From Psychrobacter sanguinis (GTDB lineage Bacteria > Pseudomonadota > Gammaproteobacteria > Pseudomonadales > Moraxellaceae), in assembly GCF_020736705.1 (NCBI RefSeq), contig NZ_CP085990.1, positions 2,790,001 to 2,854,000 on the forward strand: a stretch of DNA of 64,000 bases, written 5' to 3'. The notes beneath the pieces are model-generated. The model ran no database searches. It saw only the letters and a list, made by a program, of their open reading frames with translations, and was not told the DNA's origin. Positions within the stretch are counted from its first letter, which is position 1, and the number at the start of each line of letters is the position of its first letter. The translations under genes were made by a program, and so were the position numbers. Of this stretch, positions 1-9,282 are shown piece by piece.

Positions 1-156
1 GTTATTCCTTCATTATGACTACCCTTGATACTTTATAATTTATTTTACCTGTTCCTAAAATAGCGGGGCTGGCACAATCTAAATATAGGGGTCGGCTTAC
101 TGTTTTATGCAGATAGAAAATTACTGCCTTTCACCTTCTCAAGTAATCGGGTCATT

Positions 157-1401
157 ATGATAGAGAACTATAACCACTTTTTATTAGTTTGCGGCGTTGC
201 TTTTTTACTGGGCGGTTTTGCGCCCTATTTTCTAAAACGCTTGCCCGTTTCTTTGCCCATGTTACAGGTGGTATTTGGCTTGATTATGGGCTACTTCTGG
301 ACCAGCTTTCCTTTTTTAAGCCCCATTGACAATGGCACGTTTGTTGAAAAGCTTTGCGAACTGGTAGTCTTAGTATCGTTGGTTGGTGCCGGTATTAAGC
401 TTGATACTCCTCTTAAATACAAAAGATGGCGACCCACCATACGTTTATTACTGATAACCATGCCGTTATGTATTGTGGCTATGGCCGCATTAGGCCATTA
501 TATATTTAGTTTGAGCCTAGGTGCAGCTCTGCTACTTGGAGCGGTACTGGCACCGACTGACCCTGTACTGGCCTCTAGCGTTCAAGTAGGCCCACCTAAT
601 GATGGTGAAGAAGACACCCCTCGTTTTACACTAACTTCAGAAGCAGGCCTCAATGACGGTCTTGCCTTCCCATTTGTGTACCTTGCTATCAAAATTGCAG
701 AGCATTTTGCAACGTCCGATAAGGTAACCTCCAGTTTACTACTTGAGTGGTTTACCATGGATGTGGTTTGGCGGATTGCAGCAGGGCTAGTCACGGGTAT
801 AGCCGTTGGAAAAATTATTGGCCGTATTGTTTTTTCTAACAGAACTAAAGAAACAGCCATGTCTCAAGGCTATGTGGTCATTGCCATTACCCTTTTGGCC
901 TATGGTTTGGCAGAGTTTATTCATGGCTATGGCTTCATTGCGGTATTTGTGGCAGCATTTGCTTTTAGACGTACCCAACATGGCCACGATTACCATGAGG
1001 AGTTACATGACTTTGCCGAGCAATCTGAAGGCCTATTGATGTCATTGGTGTTGGTTATCTTTGGGATGGCGCTAGGTCAGGGACTTCGCTCTGGCGTAGA
1101 GCTAACTTGGCAGGTTTATGCAGTGAGTCTGATTATCCTGCTGCTGGTACGTCCTATCGCTGGTTGGATAGGACTGGCAGGCTTGAATTTACCTCATAAA
1201 GAACGCTTTGCCATTGCAAGCTTAGGCATACGGGGTATTGGTACTTTTTATTACTTGGCTTATGCGCTCAACAAGGGAGTTTTTGATCCCACTGAAGCCA
1301 GCGACTTATGGATTATTTGTTCGATGGTAGTAATTGGCTCAATCTTTATCCATGGTATAAGTGCGCCCACTTTAATGAAGTTATCTACTGGAAAAAAATA
1401 A
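157..1401 (+). CDS. CPA1-type cation/proton antiporter (NhaP-like)
   Basis: This inner-membrane protein of 414 residues has about a dozen hydrophobic segments and no large soluble domain. It probably exchanges Na+ or K+ for H+ in pH and salt homeostasis. The membrane core holds T134-D135-P136 followed by an E-x-G-L-N-D stretch with N166-D167. An adjacent Asn-Asp pair is typical of electroneutral CPA1 exchangers, whereas CPA2 proteins have Asp-Asp. The family's long cytoplasmic tail is absent, and the protein ends shortly after the last membrane segment. The gene stands alone and converges on the serine hydrolase, with a 13-bp hairpin between them. The ribosome-binding site is weak. Family is fairly sure; the ion is not. 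Confidence 0.85.
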   Translation: MIENYNHFLLVCGVAFLLGGFAPYFLKRLPVSLPMLQVVFGLIMGYFWTSFPFLSPIDNGTFVEKLCELVVLVSLVGAGIKLDTPLKYKRWRPTIRLLLITMPLCIVAMAALGHYIFSLSLGAALLLGAVLAPTDPVLASSVQVGPPNDGEEDTPRFTLTSEAGLNDGLAFPFVYLAIKIAEHFATSDKVTSSLLLEWFTMDVVWRIAAGLVTGIAVGKIIGRIVFSNRTKETAMSQGYVVIAITLLAYGLAEFIHGYGFIAVFVAAFAFRRTQHGHDYHEELHDFAEQSEGLLMSLVLVIFGMALGQGLRSGVELTWQVYAVSLIILLLVRPIAGWIGLAGLNLPHKERFAIASLGIRGIGTFYYLAYALNKGVFDPTEASDLWIICSMVVIGSIFIHGISAPTLMKLSTGKK

Positions 1402-1444
1402 CTTAAAAATAGTCATCGAGCAGGACTTATTTTAACTTACCTAT

Positions 1445-1480
1445 TTAAATGACATGCCCAACTTAAATGACATGCCCTAC
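1445..1480. repeat. Two tandem 18-bp direct repeats
   Basis: The unit CTTAAATGACATGCCCAA occurs twice back to back, with small differences at the edges, just downstream of the antiporter gene. It lies in the convergent gap and has no evident protein role. It may be a replication-slippage duplication. Confidence 0.6.
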
Positions 1481-1491
1481 CCATTCGCTAT

Positions 1492-1526
1492 AGCTTTACC
1501 CACTGTTGATAGAAGTGGGTAAAGCT
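1492..1526. terminator. 13-bp hairpin between convergent genes, possible bidirectional terminator
   Basis: AGCTTTACCCACT pairs perfectly with AGTGGGTAAAGCT across a 9-nt loop. Neither side is followed by a clean U-tract, so factor-independent termination is uncertain. The position between two converging genes fits a transcript 3' end. Confidence 0.4.
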
Positions 1527-1618
1527 TACCTAAATGAATCTAATTAAAAAGCCACCTTCTTCAAAACCTCAAACGCAAAGGCCCTGACATAAGAAGCTGC
1601 GATCCAAAAAGCAATCAA

Positions 1619-2980
1619 CTAGTCTTTTTGGTCAAACCATTGCAGAATGGCTTCAGTGAGGGCGAATTGACGAATATCAGTACTCATCACCACATCATAA
1701 TTATGGACGTAGGCCATGGCAAGCTGACGCTCACTGTCACACCAAGCTACTGAACCATTATAGCCCATATGGCCAAAAGCAGTGCTCAAATCATCGCTGC
1801 TATAGCATCGGCTGAATACTCTATGATACCCCAAGCGCCACTGCATGCTGTGCGGATCGGCGGCTGGCATAATTGCATCTCGTCCCTCGACTTCGATTTT
1901 TGACAGCGCATCGAAGACTTCCTCAGAAATAAGCCGTTTCCCCTGCCATACTCCTTTATTGGCAAGCATCGCATACATTTTGACTAAGGCTGTAGCAGAC
2001 GCCACATTATTTGCTGCAGGTATTTTTGCCATTAAAGAGTCGGCCGTATAGTAATTAAAGCCTGAACGCCCAGCAGGTACCAAAGCATACTTAAAGTCCT
2101 GCATTTGAATGCTACTCATATCAAAGTAAAGATTGGCGATATCTAAAGTATTTAAAACGGCCTTATCAACCCCTTGCTGAGTATAAACACTCTGCCAACA
2201 CGGATAACTGGGCAAGCTTTGATAAAACTGCAATGTCTGTTCACTATCCGAACGCAGTTTGGGCTTACCTCTTCTTTTTTTGGTTACCACCTCCTCCGAT
2301 TCTGATTCATCATTTATCTTGATAAACGACTCGAAATCTTCAAAGTTTTTAGCAAGGGTCGCCACGCTAGCTAACTTATCTTCTGGCACGCCAAAATAAA
2401 GACTACCCTCAATACCTAAAGGCTCAGCCAAATACTCATCAATCACTTGATTTAGCGTTTTGGCAGTAACCTTCTCTATCAAACCGCCCAATACCCAGCC
2501 AGATACCAGTGCACTATAAGCACTTGTGGCCTGTTCATTAGCAACTGTCTGAGGAGCCATGGCTTCAACACGTTTTAACATCTGCGTCCAATCCAGCATG
2601 TCCTCTGCGGTGTCGGTGATGGCTTGAATGTTAAATAGCCCAGACTGATGAGTAAGCACCTCTCTCAATGTCATATTCTGCTTACCATTCGCCCCAAATT
2701 CAGGCCAATAATTAGCCAGTGGCTGGTCATAGTCCAAGAGCTTATGAGTCACAAGAATATGAATTAAAGTCACCAAGACGCCTTTTCCAGTCGAAAAGTT
2801 AAGCGATAAGGTATCTTTAGTCCATGCCTTATTTGGTAGCGCATAACCCACACTGGCTTCTGCGATCAGCTGACCCTTATGATAGACCACCACTGACCCA
2901 CCTGCTGGAGCATCTGAGAGTTGTAACTGCTGCATGATTGCGGTCAACTGGGATTGTAGGTCGGCTTGTCGGTTATTCAT
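1619..2980 (-). CDS. Beta-lactamase-fold serine hydrolase (EstB / class C-like esterase)
   Basis: The protein has 453 residues and a penicillin-binding/beta-lactamase fold. The nucleophile motif S63-T-G-K66 is followed by Y155-S-A157 in place of the class C Tyr-x-Asn, and by H404-M-G near the C terminus in place of Lys-Thr-Gly. This set is typical of family VIII esterases and related hydrolases rather than true antibiotic-degrading enzymes. No signal peptide is visible, so it should act in the cytoplasm. A Glu/Lys/Arg-rich loop interrupts the middle (around residues 225-245). The substrate cannot be told from the sequence. Confidence 0.8.
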   Translation of the reverse strand: MNNRQADLQSQLTAIMQQLQLSDAPAGGSVVVYHKGQLIAEASVGYALPNKAWTKDTLSLNFSTGKGVLVTLIHILVTHKLLDYDQPLANYWPEFGANGKQNMTLREVLTHQSGLFNIQAITDTAEDMLDWTQMLKRVEAMAPQTVANEQATSAYSALVSGWVLGGLIEKVTAKTLNQVIDEYLAEPLGIEGSLYFGVPEDKLASVATLAKNFEDFESFIKINDESESEEVVTKKRRGKPKLRSDSEQTLQFYQSLPSYPCWQSVYTQQGVDKAVLNTLDIANLYFDMSSIQMQDFKYALVPAGRSGFNYYTADSLMAKIPAANNVASATALVKMYAMLANKGVWQGKRLISEEVFDALSKIEVEGRDAIMPAADPHSMQWRLGYHRVFSRCYSSDDLSTAFGHMGYNGSVAWCDSERQLAMAYVHNYDVVMSTDIRQFALTEAILQWFDQKD

Positions 2981-3173
2981 AGCATTACTCTAACGATAGG
3001 GTATAAAAATAGGGGTCAAAATTAATAATCTTAAGGTGAGAAAATAGGGCTTTATCGAGTGTTTATCCCATGCGCTATATCTATCTGCGCGATGCTTTCT
3101 GTTGCATACTCTATAGGTAAACTACTAACGTAATTGGCAATAGGTATTGATACTAAGTTAGCCCAGTTTTTGA

Positions 3174-3704
3174 TTAGCGGGGTACCAACAAACGCATACG
3201 TACTTCTTCTTCGAGCCCAGTTAAGCCATGCTCTCTACCGCGTTCTATGGCAGTATCCATCTTACGACCTCGTAGCCAGCCAGCGCGTAACGCGATGCAA
3301 GCCCCTACTCTATTGCCTGAACCGCAATGTATTAGAGTTTTTTGACCATGATGAGCCCGTAAAGCTTTATCAAACTCTAATAAATTTACTTGCTTTAAGT
3401 CATCAGCTCCTGAAATAGGCAAATGCGTATAATGGATGCCTGCTGCTTCTACCGCTGCTTTTTCATCAAAGCTCAGCTCCGACTCTGGCTGCAAATTCAC
3501 AATATGCTCAATCCCTGCTTCTGCGATTTTAGCCACTTTCTCAGGAGACAGTCTGCCGGTTACCACTGTATTGGCATCCGGAAACTTAGCATCTTCGAGT
3601 ACTTCTGCTAATGCATTTTGTAGCGAATTTACAGCATTTTCTTTTTCAACATCAATCGTCTCTGTAGAAGTAGAGTCCACTTGATTTGCAACATCATTTG
3701 CCAT
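3174..3704 (-). CDS. DUF442 / beta-lactamase-hydrolase-like phosphatase
   Basis: This 176-residue protein carries the phosphatase loop H126-C127-G-S-G-N-R132. The Cys-x4-Arg spacing matches the DUF442 (Blh N-terminal) branch of the tyrosine-phosphatase-like fold rather than the classical Cys-x5-Arg. The first 40 residues are acidic and probably flexible. The start is supported by AAAGGAG six to seven bases upstream. Family members act in sulfide handling or as phosphatases of unknown target. No sulfur dioxygenase or rhodanese gene lies next to it here, so the role is open. Confidence 0.7.
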   Translation of the reverse strand: MANDVANQVDSTSTETIDVEKENAVNSLQNALAEVLEDAKFPDANTVVTGRLSPEKVAKIAEAGIEHIVNLQPESELSFDEKAAVEAAGIHYTHLPISGADDLKQVNLLEFDKALRAHHGQKTLIHCGSGNRVGACIALRAGWLRGRKMDTAIERGREHGLTGLEEEVRMRLLVPR

Positions 3705-3909
3705 ATTGGCTCCTTTAAAAACGTAATAAATTCAGCCAAAGCAATATGCCTTAGCTGAATCTTATTCAATATAGACAATAAGTTAGACTCAATTTAGAAC
3801 CAATCTATCGAGGGAAACAAGTGTAACTAAGGCAAGTCATCAGTTCAACGATTTCGATAAAGATAGGTTATTTTATAAAATAGGTCTTATATTGCCTTGG
3901 CGTTAAAGC

Positions 3910-4809
3910 TTACAGCTTTTTAATAGTACCTGCCAGATGTGGCTTATCATTTTTTGCACTATATAAATCAAAATCTATTGTACCTGCTTCTTCAAGAGTG
4001 GCCACATTCTCACCAATTAGCTCTACCTCTGATGGCAAAAATATTGGCAATTTAAAAGTGACATTGACCGTATAAGCCTCTGGTAAATCCATTAAGCTCA
4101 AACACTTGGCTTTCGACCACATACCATGCGCAATGGCTTTAGGAAAACCAAAGGCTTTAGCAGTTACAGCATGTAGGTGAATTAGATTAAAGTCACCTGA
4201 AATTTTTGCATAACGGCGTCCGATATCCTCTGGCACCGCAAAAACACTGTGTAAATAGCCGTGAGCCACTTCGCGCTTTTGATTAATGGTTTTAAGTTTG
4301 TTGTCTTTGCTACTGCTTTTGCCAGTTTTCTGACGTGACAGGTAAGTAGAGGTGCCTTCCCACACTAACTCTGCATCGCTATAGACTTGGGTGACGAAGT
4401 CAAATTGCTTGCCTTTGTCATGATTGCGCAAATTAGCAAAACTTACTCGCATTGATACTTCTTCAGAATCCGCGATTCGGCGATACTGCGTGACTGAGTT
4501 AGCCACGTGAACCAGACCCAACATCGCAAACGGAAATGCCTCATCAACCATCATATTCATCTGTAGAGACTGCGACAGCACTGAAAAATACGTAGGGGGA
4601 ATTTGACCATTATCTGCAAAACCACAAATGCGGCGATAGTCTTGCAAATTGTTTTTATCGACTTTTAACTCATTTACCACATAGGTGGCTTCAGGCAAAC
4701 CAGTGCTTTTGCCTTTTGCGTGACCACCAATGACAGGCAATAGTGATTTAATGATTTTGGGATAAGTCTGACTGGCTTCAGGTAAGCTTTTGAATTGACG
4801 AGTCGTCAT
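3910..4809 (-). CDS. MaoC-like (R)-specific enoyl hydratase / dehydratase
   Basis: The protein has 299 residues, the size of the double-hotdog MaoC dehydratases. The hydratase-2 motif is in the C-terminal half: S204-G-D206 followed by I-H211, then G221-F and an A-H-G-M stretch at 227-230. The presumed catalytic pair is D206 and H211. It should hydrate trans-2-enoyl thioesters to (R)-3-hydroxyacyl thioesters. It sits downstream of a long FabG and near a thiolase, which points to a shared fatty-acyl pathway. A good AAGGA site precedes the ATG. A hairpin upstream suggests it is transcribed separately from fabG. Confidence 0.82.
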   Translation of the reverse strand: MTTRQFKSLPEASQTYPKIIKSLLPVIGGHAKGKSTGLPEATYVVNELKVDKNNLQDYRRICGFADNGQIPPTYFSVLSQSLQMNMMVDEAFPFAMLGLVHVANSVTQYRRIADSEEVSMRVSFANLRNHDKGKQFDFVTQVYSDAELVWEGTSTYLSRQKTGKSSSKDNKLKTINQKREVAHGYLHSVFAVPEDIGRRYAKISGDFNLIHLHAVTAKAFGFPKAIAHGMWSKAKCLSLMDLPEAYTVNVTFKLPIFLPSEVELIGENVATLEEAGTIDFDLYSAKNDKPHLAGTIKKL

Positions 4810-5159
4810 AATAAGTCCTTATTTTATGGGCGTTTTTTATATTCATTTTTTAGGTGTTACATTGTCACTGTCGTATAAGCAGCTATTGTCCCGGTCATAC
4901 GGCGTTAATATAAAAATTAACATTGAACATTTAATAAATAGCATTGGCCAAACTGTTACAAAAAGAGCCATCTTAAAGATGGCCCTTCACTGCAAATATC
5001 GTAGATGGCATTTATCATACATAATAAAAACATTATGAGGATAAAAGCATGACGAGAATAAAAACTTCATTAGAAAAAAACTTAGGTTTGTCGATTTACA
5101 TTAAACCCTCGTCTTTCATTTATTCTCGTTAACTTATTGGCTTACATTATTGGTTTAAA
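4810..5159. other. 350-base gap between fabG-type and maoC-type genes
   Basis: The gap holds a hairpin that looks like the terminator of the upstream fabG-type gene and then about 150 bases that should contain the promoter of the maoC-type gene. No convincing coding sequence is visible. Confidence 0.5.
4962..4988 (-). terminator. Probable terminator after the FabG4-type gene
   Basis: Read on the minus strand, an 11-bp near-perfect stem built around GCCATCTT/AAGATGGC is followed by a U-rich run. It lies about 170 bases past the fabG-type stop codon. Confidence 0.55.
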
Positions 5160-6560
5160 TTAAGCACCCAATAAGCTTTGACCACAAACACGTACAATAT
5201 TGCCGTTAACGCCACCAGAAGCTGGAGCCACCAACCAAGCAGCTGTTTCTGCAACGTCGATTGGAAGACCACCTTGACTCATAGAGTTCATACGACGACC
5301 CGCTTCACGAATGGTTAACGGAATAGCTGCTGTCATTTGAGTTTCAATGAAGCCTGGCGCCACAGCATTAATGGTAATGCCTTTGTCTTCTTCTCTAAGC
5401 TTCTTAGCCGTTGCTTGTACCAGACCGATAACCCCAGCTTTAGAGGTGGCATAGTTAGTCTGACCTAAATTACCTGCAATACCAGAAATTGAAGACACAC
5501 AAACAATACGGGCATTTTCGTTTAAGACATCGTTCTCAAACAAGTAGTCGTTAATAACAGCAATGCTTTGCAAATTAATATCGATTACCATGTTCCACTG
5601 TTTTTCGTCCATCTTAGCTAAGGTTTTATCGCGCGTTACCCCAGCATTGTGGATAATACCATCTAGGCCATTACGTTTGGCAGCAGCTTCAGCAATCTTC
5701 TGACCAGCATCTTCAGCCGTAATGTCTAAGGCCAATGTTGAACCACCAATCTCGCCAGCTACTTTTTGTAGGTCCGCTTGTTGTTGCGCGACATCTAAGC
5801 AAATAACATGGGCACCATCACGGGCCAAGACACGCGCCATTGACTCACCAATACCACGGCTTGCACCAGTCACTAAGATAGTTTTACCAGCAAGCGGTTT
5901 GGACCAATCGACTTCTTCAGTATTACCCTTACCAATACGAACCACTTGACCAGACACATAGGCTGAACGCGCAGAGATAAAGAAACGTAGTGATGAATCT
6001 AAATTAGCTTCGGCACCTTTGCTAACATATAACAGCTGAGCAGTAATACCATTTTTGAACTCTTTACCCACAGACTTAACAAAGCCTTCTAACGCTCTTT
6101 GAGCCAGAGTTTCACCAATCGACTCACACTCTTCTGGTGGACGACCGATAATAATAACGCGACCAGATTTTTCAACTTGACGTGCGACAGGATGGAAGAA
6201 ATCATACATTTGTTTTAAGTCAGGCGCGTAACCGATATTACTGGCATCAAAAATAAGTACTTTGTATTTATCACTGTTATCTTCACTGCCTTTAGCCTCA
6301 ATACCAGCATTTGTTAAAGCGTCTTTGTGCGCCTCATCACCAGCAACATAGACGTCAGCGTGTAAGTTATTTAATACGGTAGCCACAGCGTCACTGACGC
6401 GGCTGTCCTCTCCTGAGGCTGAACCAAATAAAACACTGCCACGAACTACTTTTTCACCCGCTTCAAAGCGATCTAGTTTGGTAGGTAGCGGTAAGCCTAG
6501 GTTTTTAGCTACTTTTTTTCCTAGGGGCGACTGTACAAACTCTCCATAGCGATCTGACAT
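5160..6560 (-). CDS. Long 3-oxoacyl-thioester reductase, FabG4 (HMwFabG) type
   Basis: At 466 residues this is about twice the usual FabG length. Residues 1 to about 205 form an N-terminal flavodoxin-like domain with no complete nucleotide motif. From about 224 a full short-chain dehydrogenase follows, with T231-G-A-S-R-G-I-G for cofactor and the catalytic set S357, Y370, K374. This is the layout of mycobacterial FabG4, which reduces 3-oxoacyl-CoA/ACP with NAD(P)H. AGGAGA lies just before the ATG. The neighbours are a MaoC hydratase downstream and a divergent thiolase. The order and orientation resemble htdX-fabG4-fadA2 of Mycobacterium. Acyl chain length is unknown. Confidence 0.88.
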   Translation of the reverse strand: MSDRYGEFVQSPLGKKVAKNLGLPLPTKLDRFEAGEKVVRGSVLFGSASGEDSRVSDAVATVLNNLHADVYVAGDEAHKDALTNAGIEAKGSEDNSDKYKVLIFDASNIGYAPDLKQMYDFFHPVARQVEKSGRVIIIGRPPEECESIGETLAQRALEGFVKSVGKEFKNGITAQLLYVSKGAEANLDSSLRFFISARSAYVSGQVVRIGKGNTEEVDWSKPLAGKTILVTGASRGIGESMARVLARDGAHVICLDVAQQQADLQKVAGEIGGSTLALDITAEDAGQKIAEAAAKRNGLDGIIHNAGVTRDKTLAKMDEKQWNMVIDINLQSIAVINDYLFENDVLNENARIVCVSSISGIAGNLGQTNYATSKAGVIGLVQATAKKLREEDKGITINAVAPGFIETQMTAAIPLTIREAGRRMNSMSQGGLPIDVAETAAWLVAPASGGVNGNIVRVCGQSLLGA

Positions 6561-7432
6561 AAAATCTCCTAATTATATTATTGGACTTTTGGTGGATTAA
6601 CGCATAAACCTTTTTAATAGCTTATCTAAGCTTATAAACACTGGGGTCTATAAACTAAATCTAAGCCCATTAGCGTTTGTTACTCTCACTTAATGAGCGA
6701 TGTTTTAATGGGCTATATTTTCAATTTAATGGCACTTATGAAACCTAAAACTACGACTGCTTAGTTCATAAATGTTATTCAGCTTGCTTATTTATCTATC
6801 GGTTATCTGTCTATTTATCTACTGTCTACTTGTCTATCCTTAACAATGACAACTACAACTACTTATCTATTATCTTTATATCTGTATATCTGTATTAATT
6901 AACTAGTTAATTTAATCCAATCATCATTGTGCACAATCTTTAAGAGTCTAACAAAAATGACTCTATTAATTCTGTCATTAATTATATTAATGTATTTATT
7001 TACTGCTTTATTAAATCTGCTTATTCTAAAGATACTAGGTTTTTTGTTAAAAAAATGCCTTATATGACGGCATCAGTAACACTTCTTTCACACTATTAAC
7101 CACTTCCTATAAATATGCAACGATATAAGATTGCCAATTATTATTGATGTGATAAAATCAAACCTAATGTTATGAATACACCTATTAACAATAACATTAT
7201 ATTATTATAGAACAACATTCGCCACAATGCTTTAGTAACAATGTTAAAATTAGCCATACTTACTGAGTAGCATATAGAGTTAACCTAGTTTATTTGTAAG
7301 CTAACCGCTAAAGCTATAATTATAATCACAACCCTTAACCCAATTTAAACCACGAGCCGTCTCATTAGCTGTCTTTGACTTTTTTTGAGAATAAATGGCT
7401 TTCTTATAAGTTATGAAATATAAGGATATTAA
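6561..7432. other. 872-base AT-rich divergent regulatory region
   Basis: This gap separates the divergent fabG-type and thiolase genes. Near the fabG side an inverted repeat, AGCCCATTA at 6664-6672 and TAATGGGCT at 6706-6714, would fold in the fabG leader. Around 6785-6895 the sequence is a low-complexity run of TATCTRT-like words. From about 6900 it is very AT-rich. No open reading frame or RNA gene was recognised. It should contain both promoters. Confidence 0.5.
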
Positions 7433-9208
7433 ATGAGCAACTCAAATTCAAAGAACAATCAAACTGACAACAAATCAGCCGTAACCTCAACGGTAGTTAG
7501 TAAAGCAGGCGAACCTTTGTTAGACGAAAATTCTGCCAATGGCAATAACGCCAATCAAGCAGAGTCAACTGTAGATTTATCAGAACTTCAAAATGAAGTT
7601 GTTTCTTCTCCAAAATCAGAAGCCGATGCATCGATTGTTGCAGACAGAGCAGCTAAGCAAAAAATAGTTGAAGAAGCCAAAGCACAAGCCAAGGCCGATG
7701 CTGACGCTGAAGAAGAAGCCGATTTAGCTGAATCAGAAAATACTGAGTCAGACAGCAAAAAGCCATCTGATACCAAACAAGCCTCTAATACTAACGCGGA
7801 AGACAAAACTGTGAATAAAGAAGAAAAACCAGCCAAGCAAGACACTAAATCTGACGACTCTAAAAAAGAGTCTGCTGAAAAATCTAGCGCTGCAAAAGTA
7901 ACATCAACTGCTCCAAAAGCAGCTGCTCTTCCCCGCCGTGTGGCTATTTTAGGTGGCAACCGTATCCCATTTGCTCGCTCTAACGGCCCATACTCAGATG
8001 CCAGCAATATTGATATGTTGAGTGCCGCTCTAAACGGTCTGGTTGAACGTTATGAATTACAAGGTGAGCGTGTTGGTGAGGTAGTGGCAGGTGCAGTATT
8101 AAAGTTAAGCCGCGACTTAAACCTAACTCGTGAATCAGCATTGAACACAGCACTTGACCCACAAACTCCAGCTTATGATGTGTCTCAAGCTTGTGGTACT
8201 GGTCTTCAAGCAACTTTCGCTGCCAGCAATAAAATTGCACTAGGTATTATTGATTCTGCGATCACTGGTGGTGTTGATACCACGTCTGATGCACCAATCG
8301 CTGTGGGTGACGGCCTACGTAAAGCGCTAATCAAACTGGGTGCTGCCAGAAACAATAAGCAACGTTTAAGTGCGTTAACAAGTATTAATCCTAAAGAGCT
8401 AATCGATGCGCCACAAAATGGTGAGCCACGTACTGGTCTATCAATGGGCGAGCATCAAGCAATTACTGCTTTAGAATGGAACATTACCCGTGAAGCACAA
8501 GACGAGCTAGCAGTTAACAGTCATCACAACTTAGCCCGTGCTTACGAAGAAGGTTTCTTTGACGATTTAATCACCCCTTATAAGGGATTAACCCGTGATA
8601 ATAACCTACGCCCTGATTCTTCATTAGAAAAATTAGCAACCTTAAAGCCTGTATTTGGTAAGCGTAATGCCAACCCAACCATGACCGCTGCTAACTCTAC
8701 TCCATTAACGGACGGTGCTTCTTGTGTTCTTTTGGGTACTGATGAGTGGGCAGAAGCTCATGGTCTAAAACCATTGGCTTATATCGTTCATCAAGAAACT
8801 GCAGCAGTAGACTTCGTTGGTAAAGCAGGTCCTAAAGAAGGTCTATTGATGGCCCCTGCGTATGCTGTGCCACGTATGCTTGAGCGTGCAGGTCTAACCC
8901 TACAAGACTTTGATTTTTACGAAATTCATGAAGCATTTGCCTCACAAGTATTGGCTACTCTAGCCGCTTGGGAAGATGAGACTTTCTGTAAAGAGCGTTT
9001 AGGTCTTGATAAAGCACTAGGCTCTATTGATCGTAGCAAGCTAAACGTAAATGGTTCATCATTAGCGGCGGGTCACCCATTTGCTGCTACTGGTGGTCGT
9101 ATTTTAGCCACTGCTGCTAAACTTCTAGATCAAAAAGGATCAGGTCGCGCTCTAATTTCTATCTGTGCCGCAGGTGGTCAAGGCGTTACATGTATCTTAG
9201 AAAAATAA
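7433..9208 (+). CDS. Thiolase (acetyl-CoA acyltransferase, FadI/FadA2-like) with long N-terminal extension
   Basis: The thiolase core starts near residue 168 and is complete. It has the acylated C254 in a Q-A-C-G-T-G context, an E-I-H-E-A-F-A motif, G547-H548-P549, and the second active Cys C578 in C-A-A-G-G. It should cleave 3-ketoacyl-CoA or condense acyl-CoAs. The first 167 residues are unlike the family: they are rich in Ala, Ser, Glu, Lys and Asp, with no Trp, Cys or Tyr, so probably disordered. AAGGA precedes the ATG and the extension stays open in frame, so it is likely translated. It is transcribed away from the FabG4-type gene. The core call is firm; the function of the extension is unknown. 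Confidence 0.88.
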   Translation: MSNSNSKNNQTDNKSAVTSTVVSKAGEPLLDENSANGNNANQAESTVDLSELQNEVVSSPKSEADASIVADRAAKQKIVEEAKAQAKADADAEEEADLAESENTESDSKKPSDTKQASNTNAEDKTVNKEEKPAKQDTKSDDSKKESAEKSSAAKVTSTAPKAAALPRRVAILGGNRIPFARSNGPYSDASNIDMLSAALNGLVERYELQGERVGEVVAGAVLKLSRDLNLTRESALNTALDPQTPAYDVSQACGTGLQATFAASNKIALGIIDSAITGGVDTTSDAPIAVGDGLRKALIKLGAARNNKQRLSALTSINPKELIDAPQNGEPRTGLSMGEHQAITALEWNITREAQDELAVNSHHNLARAYEEGFFDDLITPYKGLTRDNNLRPDSSLEKLATLKPVFGKRNANPTMTAANSTPLTDGASCVLLGTDEWAEAHGLKPLAYIVHQETAAVDFVGKAGPKEGLLMAPAYAVPRMLERAGLTLQDFDFYEIHEAFASQVLATLAAWEDETFCKERLGLDKALGSIDRSKLNVNGSSLAAGHPFAATGGRILATAAKLLDQKGSGRALISICAAGGQGVTCILEK

Positions 9209-9241
9209 GACCTTTCTATAGGTTAATTTCTAAATTAGAAT

Positions 9242-9272
9242 AAAAAAAGAGTCCAATTTGGACTCTTTTTTT
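9242..9272. terminator. Bidirectional terminator between thiolase and holB
   Basis: A near-perfect palindrome centred on AGAGTCC/GGACTCT is flanked by A7 and T7, so it gives a U-tract on both strands. It serves the converging thiolase and holB transcripts. Confidence 0.9.
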
Positions 9273-9282
9273 ATGGTGATTT

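Noticed and set aside
3300..3340. Cys-x4-Arg loop of the phosphatase as a broken Cys-x5-Arg
   Set aside because: DUF442/Blh proteins normally have this shorter loop.
7588..8007. A 139-codon minus-strand frame opposite the thiolase extension
   Set aside because: Its Ser/Ala-rich content is the mirror of the low-complexity coding strand, and it has no independent start signal.
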